The notes under the pieces are model-generated. The model worked only from the letters and a program-made list of their open reading frames with translations. It ran no database searches and was not told where the DNA came from. DNA of 64,000 nucleotides from contig NC_091121.1 in NCBI RefSeq assembly GCF_040183065.1, positions 64,946,287 to 65,010,286 of the forward strand, given 5' to 3'. Shown here piece by piece: positions 41,429-53,229 of the stretch. The stretch is from Periplaneta americana (taxonomy: Eukaryota; Arthropoda; Insecta; Blattodea; Blattidae). Within the stretch, counting starts at the first letter, position 1. Every line of letters begins with the position of its first letter. The translations under genes were made by a program, and so were the position numbers.

Positions 41429-43287
41429 TCGCGAATGTGTTCATATTTCGCTTTTAGAACTCTATTTCGCGATTTGTCGTGATTGTTTTATCCGCATATT
41501 ATTAATCATAATCACTTAATTCGTAAAGATTAGTAAAAATCTATTGTTTATCTATTATGTCGTGATTTTTGCGATCTCCGTAAATACCCACCCCTGCTTA
41601 TATCGCACAGGTAATTTGTGTAGCATGACTGAATAACTTTATTTGTGTGGACTGAGCAGAAGTGAAGATTAGAGTTACCGAAAGTACGGTAATATGCTGA
41701 ATAAAGTAGCCATTATCTAATTAATAAAACCGCCTGAAGAGTTGAGTTTGTGAAAAAATGTTACTACTCTACTGTATTTTGATAAAATACCGTAAAGGTA
41801 ATGATCAAACTGAAAATCCTAATATCGTATTTCCCTGCAACATAAATGGATACACTACTTTTCTCTCCTCCTATAGCTAGTAAAATGATTTGTTTACATA
41901 TTGCACTAGTAACACCAAACTCCTGTAATGGAAGGGGATAACAGTGTTTCCCAGTATAGCCAGGTTAATGTTAAAAATGTTGGTAAAAATAAAGTGATGT
42001 CCCTGTATAAAGGAGCTATTATCCAGATGTCGACAGCCTTTCATAAAGGTTTTGATAGATTCTTTCCCTCTCTTTATCTTCTTTATTGATGGCGTCGGTA
42101 TGTAGTTCCGAAACTATTTGCATCTATGACAACTGTAAGGATGAAATCAAAAGCTTCGTTTCATGTTGAACACAATGAACGTTATTTTTATTCAGAATCA
42201 CCCTGTATATGCAACTAACTGTTCGTAGCAAAGTAGGCTTTTGATTCTAAATGGTGGGGAGAATAGTAGAAGAAATCAAGACTCGAAAGGAGCCTGCTGT
42301 ATGGCCGCTTTGTCTGTGGAATCGAATTCGTCACTCAAATAACAGAGTCACTTCTGTTCATGCATGAAATTTGTGCTCCCCACGGTCGTCTAAAATGAAC
42401 TTAGCTAATTGAAACCCTGTATCGAATAGCGCGATCTGATCATTAAGCTGCAGAGTGATACAAGTTGCTGTTTGGGTCGACGGATCGCTTTTACTGCAGA
42501 AATCGTATAGTGTAAAAAATGAGCTTCAGCTTTATGCGGTGATGACGTATTGTATAGCTCTTTTTTAATGATGGGTCATATGCCCATTATCACCACCACT
42601 TTCATAAGTTTGTGTCATTAATTTAATGCAAATGACTCTTTTTATGCCGTGTCACCGGATGTGTTTCGACACGAAAACATATCTATTGATGTGCGGCCGC
42701 TAATGGGGATATCGAGAGCCCGTGTAATATCCTGCAACATTCATTTGCCGCCCTTAATTATGGATTGCGTGATAAGACGGGGTGTAGTTAAAACGGTTAA
42801 TTTCCACCCATTTTTATGTTCCATTCTTTATTAATATCTCAGTATATTTTCCCATACGCTCTGCTCTGTAAATTTCGCTCTTCCACGCGATGAGTTTCTG
42901 ATGTTCGCCTTGGTTTTCAGTGAAATTAGTCACTTTAGCTAATTAAAATCCAAGTAGGGTGCTACCGTATCACGAGTCTTCTTTTGGATTTCATTGTATA
43001 TTACTCATTTGTAGGCTTTTTCAACCTGACAATAAACAACCAGTCCGTAACGTCAGATCTGGACTTCTATAAAGTAATTACTTTTTTTTCTGTTACGGTT
43101 CAGCCCACTGCCAACCTGCTTCTAAGATGAGTGTTGGGTCTGCTCTTTGTTAGATTATATTTCAGTTTGTAGGCTACACCGCAGGAAATATTCCTTGCTG
43201 TATTCTGCTAGTATGTTCTTTCGTTTCGTCCCCTGTTAATGTTTATATACCAAGTTTCATTTTATCGTTTAATGTTTCATTATATAC
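41429..43287. other. No confident feature
   Basis: 'cagaatcaccctgtatat' near 42195 looks like a mariner-type terminal sequence (complement of TATACAGGGTGATT), but I found no partner end. Confidence 0.4.
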
Positions 43288-44600
43288 AGGGTGATTATAA
43301 AGTGAAAACGGCTGAAAATGACAAAAAGTTTAATTGCGGTAATAAACTTACACTAATTGCTACACAGCACATTACCTCACTTGAACATGACCCCCTTCTA
43401 TTTCAAAGCATAGTTGCCAACGTTATGAGTTAGATCGAAAAGCGTTCGCTAACAATCACTCTTCTAATTCGATCTTTCAAATATGCAAGTTCTCGAACCT
43501 TAGTTCGATACACCAGCGATTTGATGTAGCCCCACGCAAAGAAATTGAGTGCGGTTAAGTCTGGAGAACGTAGTGCCCACATGCGTTGTGATCCTCTGCC
43601 TATCCATCTTTCTGGAAAGATTTTGTTCAAGAAGTCACGAACAGTGTTCGCAAAATATGGTGGTTCCCCATCTTGTTGAAACAAAACGGTTTTAATAACA
43701 CCATCTTGCTGTAATTGGGGCACCAAAACAGTTGTAACATGTCCAGAGACGAGTTGCTTGTAATTGTTTCTTCCTGAAAAATAACAGGACCATGCCTAAC
43801 CACACTTTTGGCGTATTTCTTGCCCATTCAAAAGTTGAATGTGGCTGTTCGTCTGCCCATATTCTAAAATTGTGTTTGTTGACAAAGCCACAAGTATGGA
43901 ATGTCGTCTCATCACTGAATAAGATGTTTTCCACTAAATTGTGATTTTCTGCAACCTGAACAAGATCATAGCACATAGCTTGACGTGCAGCATAATTTTC
44001 AGCCTCAAGTGTATGCAGGATTTGAACACGATACGGACGTTTGTGCAACGAAAAGTGTGAAATCTGCAACACAGTGGATTGTGGAACATCAAGCTCACGA
44101 CTTTGACGCCGAGTCGATGCACGAGGGCCTTGTTCAATGGCTTCCTGAATCCGTTGCACGGTGACTTCATGTACTGATAGTCTGGTTGAACGCTTTTCGT
44201 CCTTAAAACTCCTTCTACGATTGAATTTGTTGATTTATTTTTATTTTATTGGGTTATTTTACGACGCTGGTTATTTAGCGTCTGAATGAAATGAAGGTGA
44301 CAATGCCGGTGAAATGAGTCCAGGGTCCAGCACCGAAAGTTACCCAGCATTTGCTCGTATTGGGTTGAGGGAAAACCCCGGAAATAAACCTCAACCAGGT
44401 AACTTGCCCCGACCGGGATTCGAACCCGGGTCACCTGATTTCGCGGCCAGACGCGGTAACCGTTACTCCACAGGTGTGGAAGAATTTGTTGACAAGTTGG
44501 CGAATGGTCACATATTTTGTTTGGCCAATTTTCTTAAATCTTTGTGTGAAATCAGCTCTAACTGCATCGTACGTTAGTCCTCTCACAAGGAAACTGTTCC
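43288..44600 (-). pseudogene. Mariner-like DD41D transposon relic, interrupted by a SINE
   Basis: The left end 'acagggtgattataaagtg' (43288) fits a mariner-type terminal repeat. On the minus strand the transposase reads, from right to left, TYDAVRADFTQRFKKIG near 44550 (N-terminal head); after the SINE, VQRIQEAIEQGPRASTRRQS and RELDVPQSTVL (helix-turn-helix); ENILFSDETTFHTCG (first catalytic D); a frameshift near 43735; then LFQQDGEPPYFANTVRDFLN (second D) and SPDLTALNFFAWG. Counting residues puts 41 between the second D and the third catalytic position, which is N here instead of D. That, the frameshift and the SINE make it non-functional. The right terminal repeat was not found. Confidence 0.82.
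44234..44481 (-). mobile_element. tRNA-derived SINE, family C, inside the mariner relic
   Basis: Complete family C copy on the minus strand; its head (complement of 'taaccgttactccacaggtg') is at the right and its T-rich 'tttatttttattttattggg' end at the left. The 11-bp duplication gaatttgttga is at 44223-44233 and 44482-44492 and lies in transposase coding sequence. Frames over it are artefacts. Confidence 0.92.
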
Positions 44601-44969
44601 AGATCGTGTAGCTCGAATTTAATGAAAATGCATATTTAAGCTAATTTTCGTTCGTTAAGAAACATAGTGATAGTCGTTCGTTTCGCTTTTTCCTTGTTTA
44701 CGAAATATAGTGACTTGAAAATCGTTACTACTTATAACGTTTCTTGCGCGCAATGAGATCCTCATAGCTCCGCGATACCGTATCACAGCTCTCGTATTAA
44801 TACCCTAGTCAATTTTTTTTTCTTAACTCACATTAAAGTGCAATCCCTGGCATCTTTCACTCATTCGTACACCGTCCAAATCCATAGGTATGCAGCTGGA
44901 AGTCTAGGAACATGACTGTCCACACTATGTTTTGAAGAATCGAAAGGGGAATTTGGACCTAAAGTAAAA

Positions 44970-45655
44970 CAACGTGTACACAACTTTGTCACTTTTCTAC
45001 ATTTTTTCACTTTCTTCCCCATTTCCTCACTGTGTCCTCCATATTCCCACCCTCTTCTCTATATCCTCATTCGTACCTTTTTCATTTCCTCACCCTCCTT
45101 TCATCCATTTTCCCTCTCTCTTTTCATTCATTTCCTCATTCTCTTCCGATCCATTTTATCACTCTCTTCCCGTCCATTTTCTCACTTTCTCCTCCATTTC
45201 TTCACGTTTATCTCCTTCATTTCGTCACATTCTTCTCTTCCACTTTCTCATTCTTATCTAATCCATTTCCTCATTGTCTTCTCATCCATTTTCTCACTAC
45301 CTCGTACATTTCTCACTTTCCTCCATTTCCTCACTTTTTTGTTATCCATTTCATCACTCTCATCCATTTTCTTAGTGTCTCCTTCACTTCATCAATTTTC
45401 TCCATGTCCTTACTTTTTTCTCATCCATTTCCACATTCTCTACTCACACATTTCCTCATTCTCTCCTCTTCCATTTTCATACTCTTCTCCATTTCTTTAT
45501 TCACTCTTCCTTTTCGTCACTCTTGTTCTTTTCTCCCTACCTTTCTTCCTCTTCTATTTCTTCTAGCTTTTCTTTCTCTTACTTATATTTCTGTTCACCC
45601 CTTTGTTTTCTTTCCCTTCCTTTTTATCCTTTTCTTTGTCTCTTTATCCTTTTTC
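44970..45655. repeat. Homopyrimidine-rich tract, degenerate repeats
   Basis: On the plus strand almost every base is C or T, built from variants of 'ccatttcctcactctcttc' with irregular spacing. It grades into the 25-bp minisatellite. Long serine/phenylalanine frames are artefacts. Confidence 0.9.
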
Positions 45656-46258
45656 TCTTTTGTTGTATTCTTTCTCTTCTTTTTTGTCGTATTCTTTATC
45701 TTCTCTTTTTGTCGTATTCTTTCTCTTCTCTTTTTGTCGTATTCTTTCTTTTCTCTTTTTGTCGTATTCTTTCTCTTCTCTTTTTGTCTCATTCTTTCTC
45801 TTCTCTTTTTTGTTGTATTCTTTCTCTTCCTTTTTGTCGTATTCTTTCTCTTCTCTTTTTGTCGTATTCTTTCGTTTCTCTTTTTGTCGTATTCTTTCTC
45901 TTCTCTTTTTGTCGCATTCTTTCTCTTCTCTTTTTTGTTGTATTCTTTCTCTTCCTTTTTGTCGTATTCTTTCTCTTCTCTTTTTGTCGTATTCTTTCGT
46001 TTCTCTTTTTGTCGTATTCTTTCTCTTCTCTTTTTGTCGTATTCTTCCTCTTTTCTTTTTGTCGTATTCTTTCTCTTCTCTTATTGTCGTATTCTTTCTC
46101 TTCTCTTTTTGTCGTATTCTTTCTCTTCTCTTTTTGTCGTATTCTTTCTCTTCTCTTTTTGTCGTATTCATTCTCTTCTCGTTTTGTCGTATTCATTCTC
46201 TTCTCTTTTTGTCGTATTCTTTCTCTTCTCTTTTTCTCGTATTCTTTCTCTTCTTTCT
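45656..46258. repeat. 25-bp minisatellite, about 24 copies
   Basis: The unit is 'gtcgtattctttctcttctc' plus 'ttttt', repeated with single-base changes and two larger blocks (about 45790-45960) that are themselves duplicated. Because 25 is not a multiple of three and no frame of the unit holds a stop, all three plus-strand frames and two minus-strand frames stay open. This creates the 444-codon frame at 45032-46366 and the KRRERIRQKEK-type minus frames. Confidence 0.97.
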
Positions 46259-46294
46259 CTCAACACCTTATTGTTCATCATTGAAGTACATTGC

Positions 46295-46405
46295 CTAGAA
46301 GTGCATCTTCGGACTCATCTCTCCCAATGTCATCTCACTGTCGCAAATTCTACAGACTCCAGATAACCTCGCAGTTAATACAGCGTCGCTAAGTAACCGA
46401 TTATA
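46295..46405 (+). repeat. SINE family C 3' fragment
   Basis: 'ttcggactcatctctcccaa', then 'gactccagataacctcgcag' and 'gcgtcgctaagtaaccga' match the 3' part of family C with many changes. Confidence 0.55.
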
Positions 46406-47444
46406 AAGTAACTGTTCATGGTTGCTGGGTAGTAGCACTAGAATGAATTACGGAGGATGGAGTGGAGTGATGGCAGGACAATAAAAAGATCTCCTGAGGT
46501 AACTTGTCGTAACATACTCTTGAAAATCACAAATCAGAAATGAAATGATAAGAGAGAAAACATGAAGACTGCGACTAACTTTACTTTAACGTCATCTTTG
46601 AAGATCCAAAATTAATTCGTATTTGACTGTATTGTGCAGATCCTGTGCACTAACCATTCGGAGAGTAATGAAGTAATAGTGAAACGACAAATGGCGACAG
46701 GAAGCACTGGACATATGTTTTAGCATCGTCTTTGCCGTTTCGAACCCCTGTCTCTGGTGTGGAAATCTATCGTGCAGTCACTTGGTGAGAGTGAGTTTTT
46801 AAGTATTGGTGAAAGGCAGAGAAAATCTGCCTCAAGACCACTGGAATTTATTTTGAATTGTAGTCTTTAGCGGATGGATACGTCGTAATCATTCAGACAG
46901 GGGCATAACTAGAGACTGCGTAAAATTGCGAATTTTGGAGGAGATCCTGAGGAAAGTCGGGGTGACTCGTGGGTCTCACCCAGCAGCTTGGCACGATCGA
47001 TCCGGTGTCGCGAGTGGGAGGATACTGACATGTGTGCGGAGTGCAACTGTGGTTCACGGGCCACGTGTGGTTGCCTCTGATTTACGTGTTAAATGCTCTG
47101 CCGTCAAATGAAAGACACAAGACAGTCGCTCTCATGGGCCGCGTCACAAATACACGTCCGGGTTCAATTAGCAATGTCTGTGAGAGCGACGTGAGGTCGT
47201 CAGGTTGACTGATGCCTCTCGCTGCAGATTGTAGATTGTGCAGAAAAAATCTTCCGTACTGCAATACAACCTTTCTGCTGACAACTTTACCATAGCATGG
47301 AATTTATCGTTTTGATTGTTGAGTGCTGAAAATTGAACCCAACCAATGATAGTTATGAAACAAGTTTATAATGCTATACTTTATTGCACAAGTCAGTGTT
47401 CAGGAAACGAACAATTATTAAAAAAGGAATGATATGTAATTTGT
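46406..47444. other. No recognisable feature
   Basis: GC-richer at 46920-47230. A possible B-box-like 'gggttcaattagc' near 47160 has no A box partner. Confidence 0.4.
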
Positions 47445-47564
47445 AATGTATATGTATGTATGTATTTATTCACACTGCAAATGGGTAAATACCCGGTGGC
47501 AGTGGTAACTAATTACACTCAATAATGGCAATTAATAATAAACACAGTTAATAATAAGACTAAT

Positions 47565-47565
47565 A

Positions 47566-47614
<49 letters not shown>
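47565..47614. repeat. (AAT)n microsatellite
   Basis: About 48 bp of AAT in the 3' region of LINE family 3. Confidence 0.96.
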
Positions 47615-47616
<2 letters not shown>

Positions 47617-48034
47617 CATCCCAAATTAAAGGAAGCACGATCACTTAAAATAACATTTAAAGTAAATCTAATTTGTAACTTAACCCTAAGTTCAAACTAA
47701 AACCCATGAGTATGATGTGTATACATGCACAAGTACCTTTCAGCACTACACACATTTCACTGATACTATCCTGACTTCACTAACACTTCAAAAACATTTC
47801 GCTGTTCAAATACTTTGCACTACCACTATAAACTATAAAACTTCACTGACACAAAAACACTTCACTTACACAACTCACTTTACTGATACAACACACTTCT
47901 TCCCTTAATTTTTTTTATTTTCTATTTTTTTTGTATCCTTTATAATTTATTTCAAATTCAAATTTATTCACACTATACAGAACTTTACACTGATAGAAAA
48001 CTTCAAATAACAAAGCATCAATTACACTCTTTAA

Positions 48035-48380
48035 GTAATAATCCGTAGCGCTACAGCCCGTGCAGGGCCTAGACCGACCAGCCGGCTGCTGGCCTCACGG
48101 CCACATGCCGAAGCAGAGGTGGACGATCATCTAACCAGAATGGAGGTATCGTGTGGTTAGCACAATGATTCCCCCAGCCGTTATAGCTGGTATTCGCAAC
48201 CGGATTTCGCTACCTATCGTAGCTTCCCAAGTGCATCACGATGCTGGGTGGGCATCGGTCCCATACACTGGTCGAAATTTCATGAGAAATTTCTTCCCCC
48301 ATGAGGACTCGAACTAGCGCACATTCCGTAACGCGAGTCCTAGGCAAGATGCCTTAGACCACGACGCGACGGCGCGGGAC
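48035..48380 (-). mobile_element. Long tRNA-derived SINE, family L, with target duplication
   Basis: On the minus strand the 346-bp unit starts TCCCGCGCCGTCGCGTCGTG, has an A-box-like 'GTGGTCTAAGGC', a tRNA-Leu-like long variable region and a B box 'AGTTCGAGTCC'. It continues with a GC-rich body to 'GCTGTAGCGCTACGGATTAT'. An 11-bp duplication, acactctttaa, lies at 48024-48034 and 48381-48391, inside LINE family 3. Confidence 0.88.
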
Positions 48381-48540
48381 ACACTCTTTAATTAGCGTGT
48401 GTAATGTACTACCGTCTATTACTAAAGTCCTTAAGCCTATTTTTAAATACGTTTTTGGTTATTAGTAAGTCTACAGGTAAAGCATTCCAGTCCCTGATAG
48501 TACGATTAAATGATGGGTAGTTTGATATCATGGTCTATGA

Positions 48541-49075
48541 AGGGAGGAGTTTCTATGATAACAATGATGTATTGAATATTATTGCACGGAAAATCGTTTC
48601 ATAATGTTAATTTTATGGCACAAGTTATGTTGTCATAATAGAAGTCATGACGTTTTACTTGGCATGGTAATATTTTTACGGCACTGGTACAATAATGTGA
48701 CATATTATGCACGCTCTTCACCAACGATAATAGTTATTTAGACAACTAGTTACAAAAATAGAACTTCAGCAACGAGAGGGTCAAGTCAGAAAACAATCAG
48801 AGGGAGTGTTCCAAGACCCAGGAGTTACTAAAGCTAATTTTGTAGCGTGTTGACTAATATTTTATGTATGTTTCGTCTATTTAACAAACATTATTTTAAA
48901 ATGCAGAAAATAAATGTATAATAAGTTGTGATTCATTTGACTTGGACAAAGCCTACTTCATTGTAGGCCTATACATAATCGAGGAGTCGTTTCCTAGGGA
49001 CAAGATTGTCCACGTAGAAATTAACAAATATTGTTACTGAAGTCTCCATTTTAAATCTGTCTTCAAACACCGAAA
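48541..49075. other. No recognisable feature
   Basis: AT-rich; no repeat match. Confidence 0.45.
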
Positions 49076-49350
49076 ATGTGCGAAGAACAGGAATTTGACG
49101 CTCCACCAGCTGAAATTATAGAAGCAGTCCAACATGCAACGTTGGACATTCTTTCTGAAAAATCAAGAAAACTTTATTATATCAGTTACACAAAATTCAA
49201 GGATTGGTGCGTGAGTAGAGAAAGGTAAAGGATTGGCTTATTTTTATGAAAAGTAGAAGAGCATAAAACCATCTAGTCTTTAGTCTGAATACTCTATTAT
49301 CAAATCAACTCTTCTGATTAACAATAATGTTGATATTATAGATAGAGTAT
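49076..49350 (+). pseudogene. Crypton-like tyrosine recombinase N-terminal relic
   Basis: A 50-codon frame from an ATG reads MCEEQEFDAPPAEIIEAVQH, then ATLDILSEKSRKLYYISYTK and FKDWCVSRER before TAA (49226-49228). In the next frame the sequence continues GLAYFYEK, stop, KSIKPSSL, stop, SEYSIIKSTLLINNNVDI. The order 'SRK.Y...Y.KF..W', 'LAYF', 'KPSSLWS.YS..KSTL' is what I know as the core-binding domain of Crypton-derived (DUF3504-type) proteins common in insects. Two TAGs (one for the expected Trp), a frameshift and the absence of the catalytic domain mark it as dead. 'AAAG|GTAAAG' at 49221-49230 resembles a splice donor but is probably chance. Confidence 0.6.
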
Positions 49351-51656
49351 ACGACGATAAGAAAAAAGCACTGAGCATATGGTGCTATTGCGTCAAATGA
49401 CCAGTTGGCATAGAAACGCCTACCTACCACATAGCTTCTACAATGTACTAGGTAAGGCCCATTAAAGCTCTAGTAAGGGCTGAAGGCATTTTTAAAGGGA
49501 CAATTCGTTGGTTACCATGCAAAAGATTAAAAAAAATATATATTAAATCGAAATCAGATCACAAATCCTAAAAAGATGCCTGATGATAAATACCTTTTAA
49601 AAAAAAGTTTCTATTTGGGATATGTGTGCAGGTAAAGTTGCGGAAAATTTGGATTGTGATATTGTCGATTGTACAAAAATAAACATGAATTACTAGTAAT
49701 AGCCTATATTTAAAAATACGTACTTTCGTCAAATGCTGTAGGCCCACCTTGTGTAACATTGCAATAAGTTTCAGTTGATATTTGCCCGACATTAAGTTGT
49801 GTTCTATGTTTTGAGAAAGGTGCATTTTACGTTTTAAAAAAGGTGTGTTTTACATTTAAAAAGTGTGTTTTACCTTTTTAAAAAAGGCATGTTTTACGTT
49901 TCATGCGTGTTTTATGTTTTAAATGAATATAAAGATTCGCTTCTGTTATTGGAAACAGTGGGCTAAGTTTTCACTTTTGTAACAGTAGTACATAAAGACT
50001 GTTTATTTTAGGGCGCATTAATGGAAAACTGGTCGTACTTACTTCATGAAGGTCTCTCGTCACACATTGCCAATGAAGAACAGAAGATGATGCGACGCCT
50101 TGTTCAATATTTTACTACCGAATTCATTGTTACTGAAAGAAGAGACTACGGGTTCGACGTCCAACTCCAGAAAGGCTACTGTTTGTGTCTGGCAATAACA
50201 CACAACATTGTTTGAGATATAAAATGAAAGGAATGGGAGCAGCGTCTTTCAAAACTGGAAGAACGGGTCTTTGTTCGTAATCAAAACTATTTCATTTCTG
50301 TTTACATCTGGGAATGTATCCAGAGTAAATTTTCAATTCCAGTCAAGTCAGTTCTTTTGTGTGTTGTTTTGTACAAATCTTGAGTCGATATTGCAGCTCT
50401 TTGAGAACCAAAAGAAAAGGTCAAAATGCACGACGATTCGTACACTCGTCACCCTGCGGAGTCTCTTCTTTCAGGAGCGCCAGGCTCTAAAGCTTATAAA
50501 CTGTTTTTCCTCGTCTCCCTTTTTCTGTCTCTTGTTGACGTCTATAACTTTTGTCTGGAACATCTTTTCGACTTGATAAATATTGTAGGCGACAGAAGAG
50601 TTCATTTAAACGTTCCTGCAAAGTGCCAGCAATTTTTCCGCTGCTATATAAATTATGTCTTTATTTTAATAAGTGCTCCTAATAAAATTTTAACTAGTTT
50701 ATACGGCGCCGCTGGATGTGACAGACTCTCAGTAGTGATTCTCATTCAGGAGAGAGACCCCCCCCCCCGCTCTAACAAAAAAACAGACTAGATGCTGTAA
50801 TTTTATTGTTTCCAAGGATGGAGGTGGAAAGGAATAAAAGCTTTCACATTTTTGTTGAATTTTTTTAGTTTGTTTAGCGACACAGGGAGCTGCAACGACG
50901 GCACTTGTGTGGGGCGAATTAATTTGTAATACGACTGTGATTGATGAGGGCGAGGAGTGGAAAGAGAAATGACCGCATCATTCCGTACTTTTAAAAATAT
51001 GACGAAAACACGTCGGCCGTTTACAATTGAATTATTCAACTCAACTTGCTTTAATTTTGACCAGAGCTTTTAAGAATGAGTTGAAAGAACCCTTTATTTT
51101 ATATGGAGATGGTCTGACATTTAGAATTGAGGTCATAAAAGGCTAGTGGCCTAAACCGTGAAAAGAGAAAGAAGAGAACAGTATACTACTAGCTTGTTGT
51201 AGAGCCGGGATGTTAACAAAGCAACTTCTTTCAATTCCACTTACATTAACTTCTTAGAAGATATTTTCGTCCTTAGAAAGTCTATACTCGACAATCTCGC
51301 TACAGTATTTCTTGCAATCAGGTGAGATTTTTAATGCAGAAAAAGGGAATTTCCCTCTCCCCCTCCCATTAAAGAAAAATATTCTTTTCTCACTTCATCC
51401 ATTGCTTTTCTCAGCCACGGTTGATAATTCTATCCACTTCATTTTTATGTAGGTCTATTCGAATTTGTTAATAGATTTATTATATTTTAGGCGTAATTGT
51501 AATATTACATCTTATCGAATACGTATCTTATTTTTGTAAGATTATACATTATCAGCGTTTATTCACCTATTGCGAGTTCGTACAATATGGAGAGGTACGT
51601 ATTACGCATTCATGACAGATCGTCTGCATTTTCAGTGACATTTTAATTTTAGTTAA
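49351..51656. other. Long stretch without confident feature
   Basis: Holds open frames at 50021-50215, 50271-50576 and 50426-50791 with no motif I recognise, and a C homopolymer at 50759-50768. Confidence 0.4.
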
Positions 51657-51668
51657 TAAATATATCTT

Positions 51669-51985
51669 TAAACTATCACCACGGCATGGCGCGTCCTCAG
51701 GTTGCGGATAGAGGAGACGGCCTCCAGATATGGAGGGTAGCTGCGAATATATTGAATAAGCAGTCGTGGACAGCTGATAAGGAGTGGTCCTCCAGCTTGG
51801 AGGTTGGGCGAAGGGCTAACAAACCATCACCGTAAAAAACAGCTTGTTACGAAACCTAACAATAAGGTGGGATATGATGGTAGAGACTGGATTAATCTTG
51901 CTCAGGATAGGGACCAATGGCGGGCTTATGTGAGGGCGGCAATGAACCTCCGGGTTCCTTAAAAGCCGGTAAGTAAGTAAATAAG
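51669..51985 (+). mobile_element. LINE family 1 derivative: 5' end joined directly to 3' end
   Basis: The 317-bp unit opens with 'caccacggcatggcgcgtcc', continuing ARPQVADRGDGLQIWRVAAN and NKQSWTADKEWSSSLEVGRR. I recognise this as the leader of the same LINE whose 3' end fills the second part ('gatatgatggtagagactgg' to the 'aaaagccggtaagtaagtaa' tail). The junction is near 51863. A 12-bp duplication, taaatatatctt, at 51657-51668 and 51986-51997 shows it entered the genome as this short unit. The recognition of the leader rests on memory of the family, not on another copy in this window. Confidence 0.75.
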
Positions 51986-51997
51986 TAAATATATCTT

Positions 51998-53229
51998 AAA
52001 ATTGTTTTGCCATTATTACTCAGGACTTAACAATTAAATAGTTTTATTACCCTTCTTATTTTCTGATATTTAGCTGTCGATCATAAACGCCAATTTGTGG
52101 GAGGAAAGATCGCATAGCGCGAATGACCGTATTGCAAAAGCGCCAACATCAGTCTGCTTAAAGTAAACACGTGAAAAATACATACGAGGTGTTTCAGGAG
52201 AAATGTAAAGTACTTCGACTGTTCATTATCGTAATGTACGCTGAAAACACGGTTCTGTTTCCAGGGAAACTTTGTACTATTTACTAACTTCGTCATGGCA
52301 ACATCAAAGCCTACATAAAAGACAAAACAATGATTTACCTTGACCCTTTACATTAAAACTCTGTGATCAGAGAAGGCAATCTGGCAACTCATTTCCTGTA
52401 ATTACCAAACGAAACGTTTCCGGAGACTGATTACTATATGAAAACTGTTCATAATAATCTTTCTGTTGTCCCTAAAATTTTGCAACAAAGTTATAGAATC
52501 ACCCTTTATATTATATCTCTCAAACTCCGAAACAAAGTTTCTTCAGCCGTTACGAACTATCTGTGAGTGGGGATTTCCGTTGTATATATCGGAAGTTAGA
52601 AGCACGTAAGGAAACAAATATTAGGATCATTCCAGAAGTTTTCTATATAATGGCGTCACGTTCCTGTGACAAAACCGCAACAGTGGCGCCATATTGTCCG
52701 GGAATGTCCATCAATCGCTAAAGCAGTGGTAGTAATAGGCGACTGTTGAGTAAGGGATCATGAAACTGTGCAGTGCAGCTATTCGTGTTCAGATATGGGT
52801 TTTCTGATCAAGTTTAATATTTTATCGGGAATTTCGGTACGAGACAAGATCTTGGAAACCGCACTGTGGTATACAACCAAACATACAGTGTCATTCAGGA
52901 TAGCCGAGTTGGCACCAACATTGCTCAGGCAAGGATACTTCAAGCACAGCTACAAATCCAACACACATCCAGCGTTTTCTGCTCTTCTAAAGAAATCCTG
53001 GGACATGTCGTGTAAGTTGATTGCAGCAGATGTTGGAATATCGCCCACAGCGTGTATTGGATTCTGACCCAGCAGCCAGGGAAATGAAAAATCTGTGCCA
53101 AGTGCATTCCGCATGTGTTGAACGCGAAGTCACCCGCCGTCCATTTAAAAAATGGCACGAGATAAGGACGAATTCAGAGATCACCATACTAGTAGATAGT
53201 GCTTCCTCCTTTTTTTCTAAGTTTTTGTG
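51998..53229. other. No confident feature
   Basis: 'ggtgtttcaggag' near 52188 and the complement of 'gggtgattctata' near 52490 might be the ends of a small mariner-type MITE. Open frames at 52768-53067 and 52940-53263 carry no motif. Confidence 0.35.

Larger units (their letters stand above)
47445..48540 (-). pseudogene. LINE family 3, C-terminal end and 3' region, interrupted by a SINE
   Basis: At the right, minus-strand translation of 48392-48540 gives YPSFNRTIRDWNALPVDLLI, then TKNVFKNRLKDFSNRR. 'FNRTIRDWNALP' is the familiar end of many insect LINE polymerases (Jockey or CR1 type). The 3' region continues left of the SINE (47445-48034), holds the 'accgggtatttacccatttg' complement and ends in a short ATAC-type tail near 47450. 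An AAT array lies within the 3' region. The copy is 5'-truncated near 48540. Confidence 0.78.

Noticed and set aside
45032..46366. 444-codon open frame, the longest in the window
   Set aside because: It is a by-product of a pyrimidine-rich tract and a 25-bp tandem unit without stops; the other frames are open too.
49221..49230. Splice donor after a 50-codon exon in the Crypton-like relic
   Set aside because: Homologous coding sequence continues immediately downstream in another frame, so decay by frameshift fits better than an intron.
52188..52505. Small mariner-type MITE with GGTGTTTC / GGGTGATTC ends
   Set aside because: The ends match over only a few bases and no TA duplication is clear.
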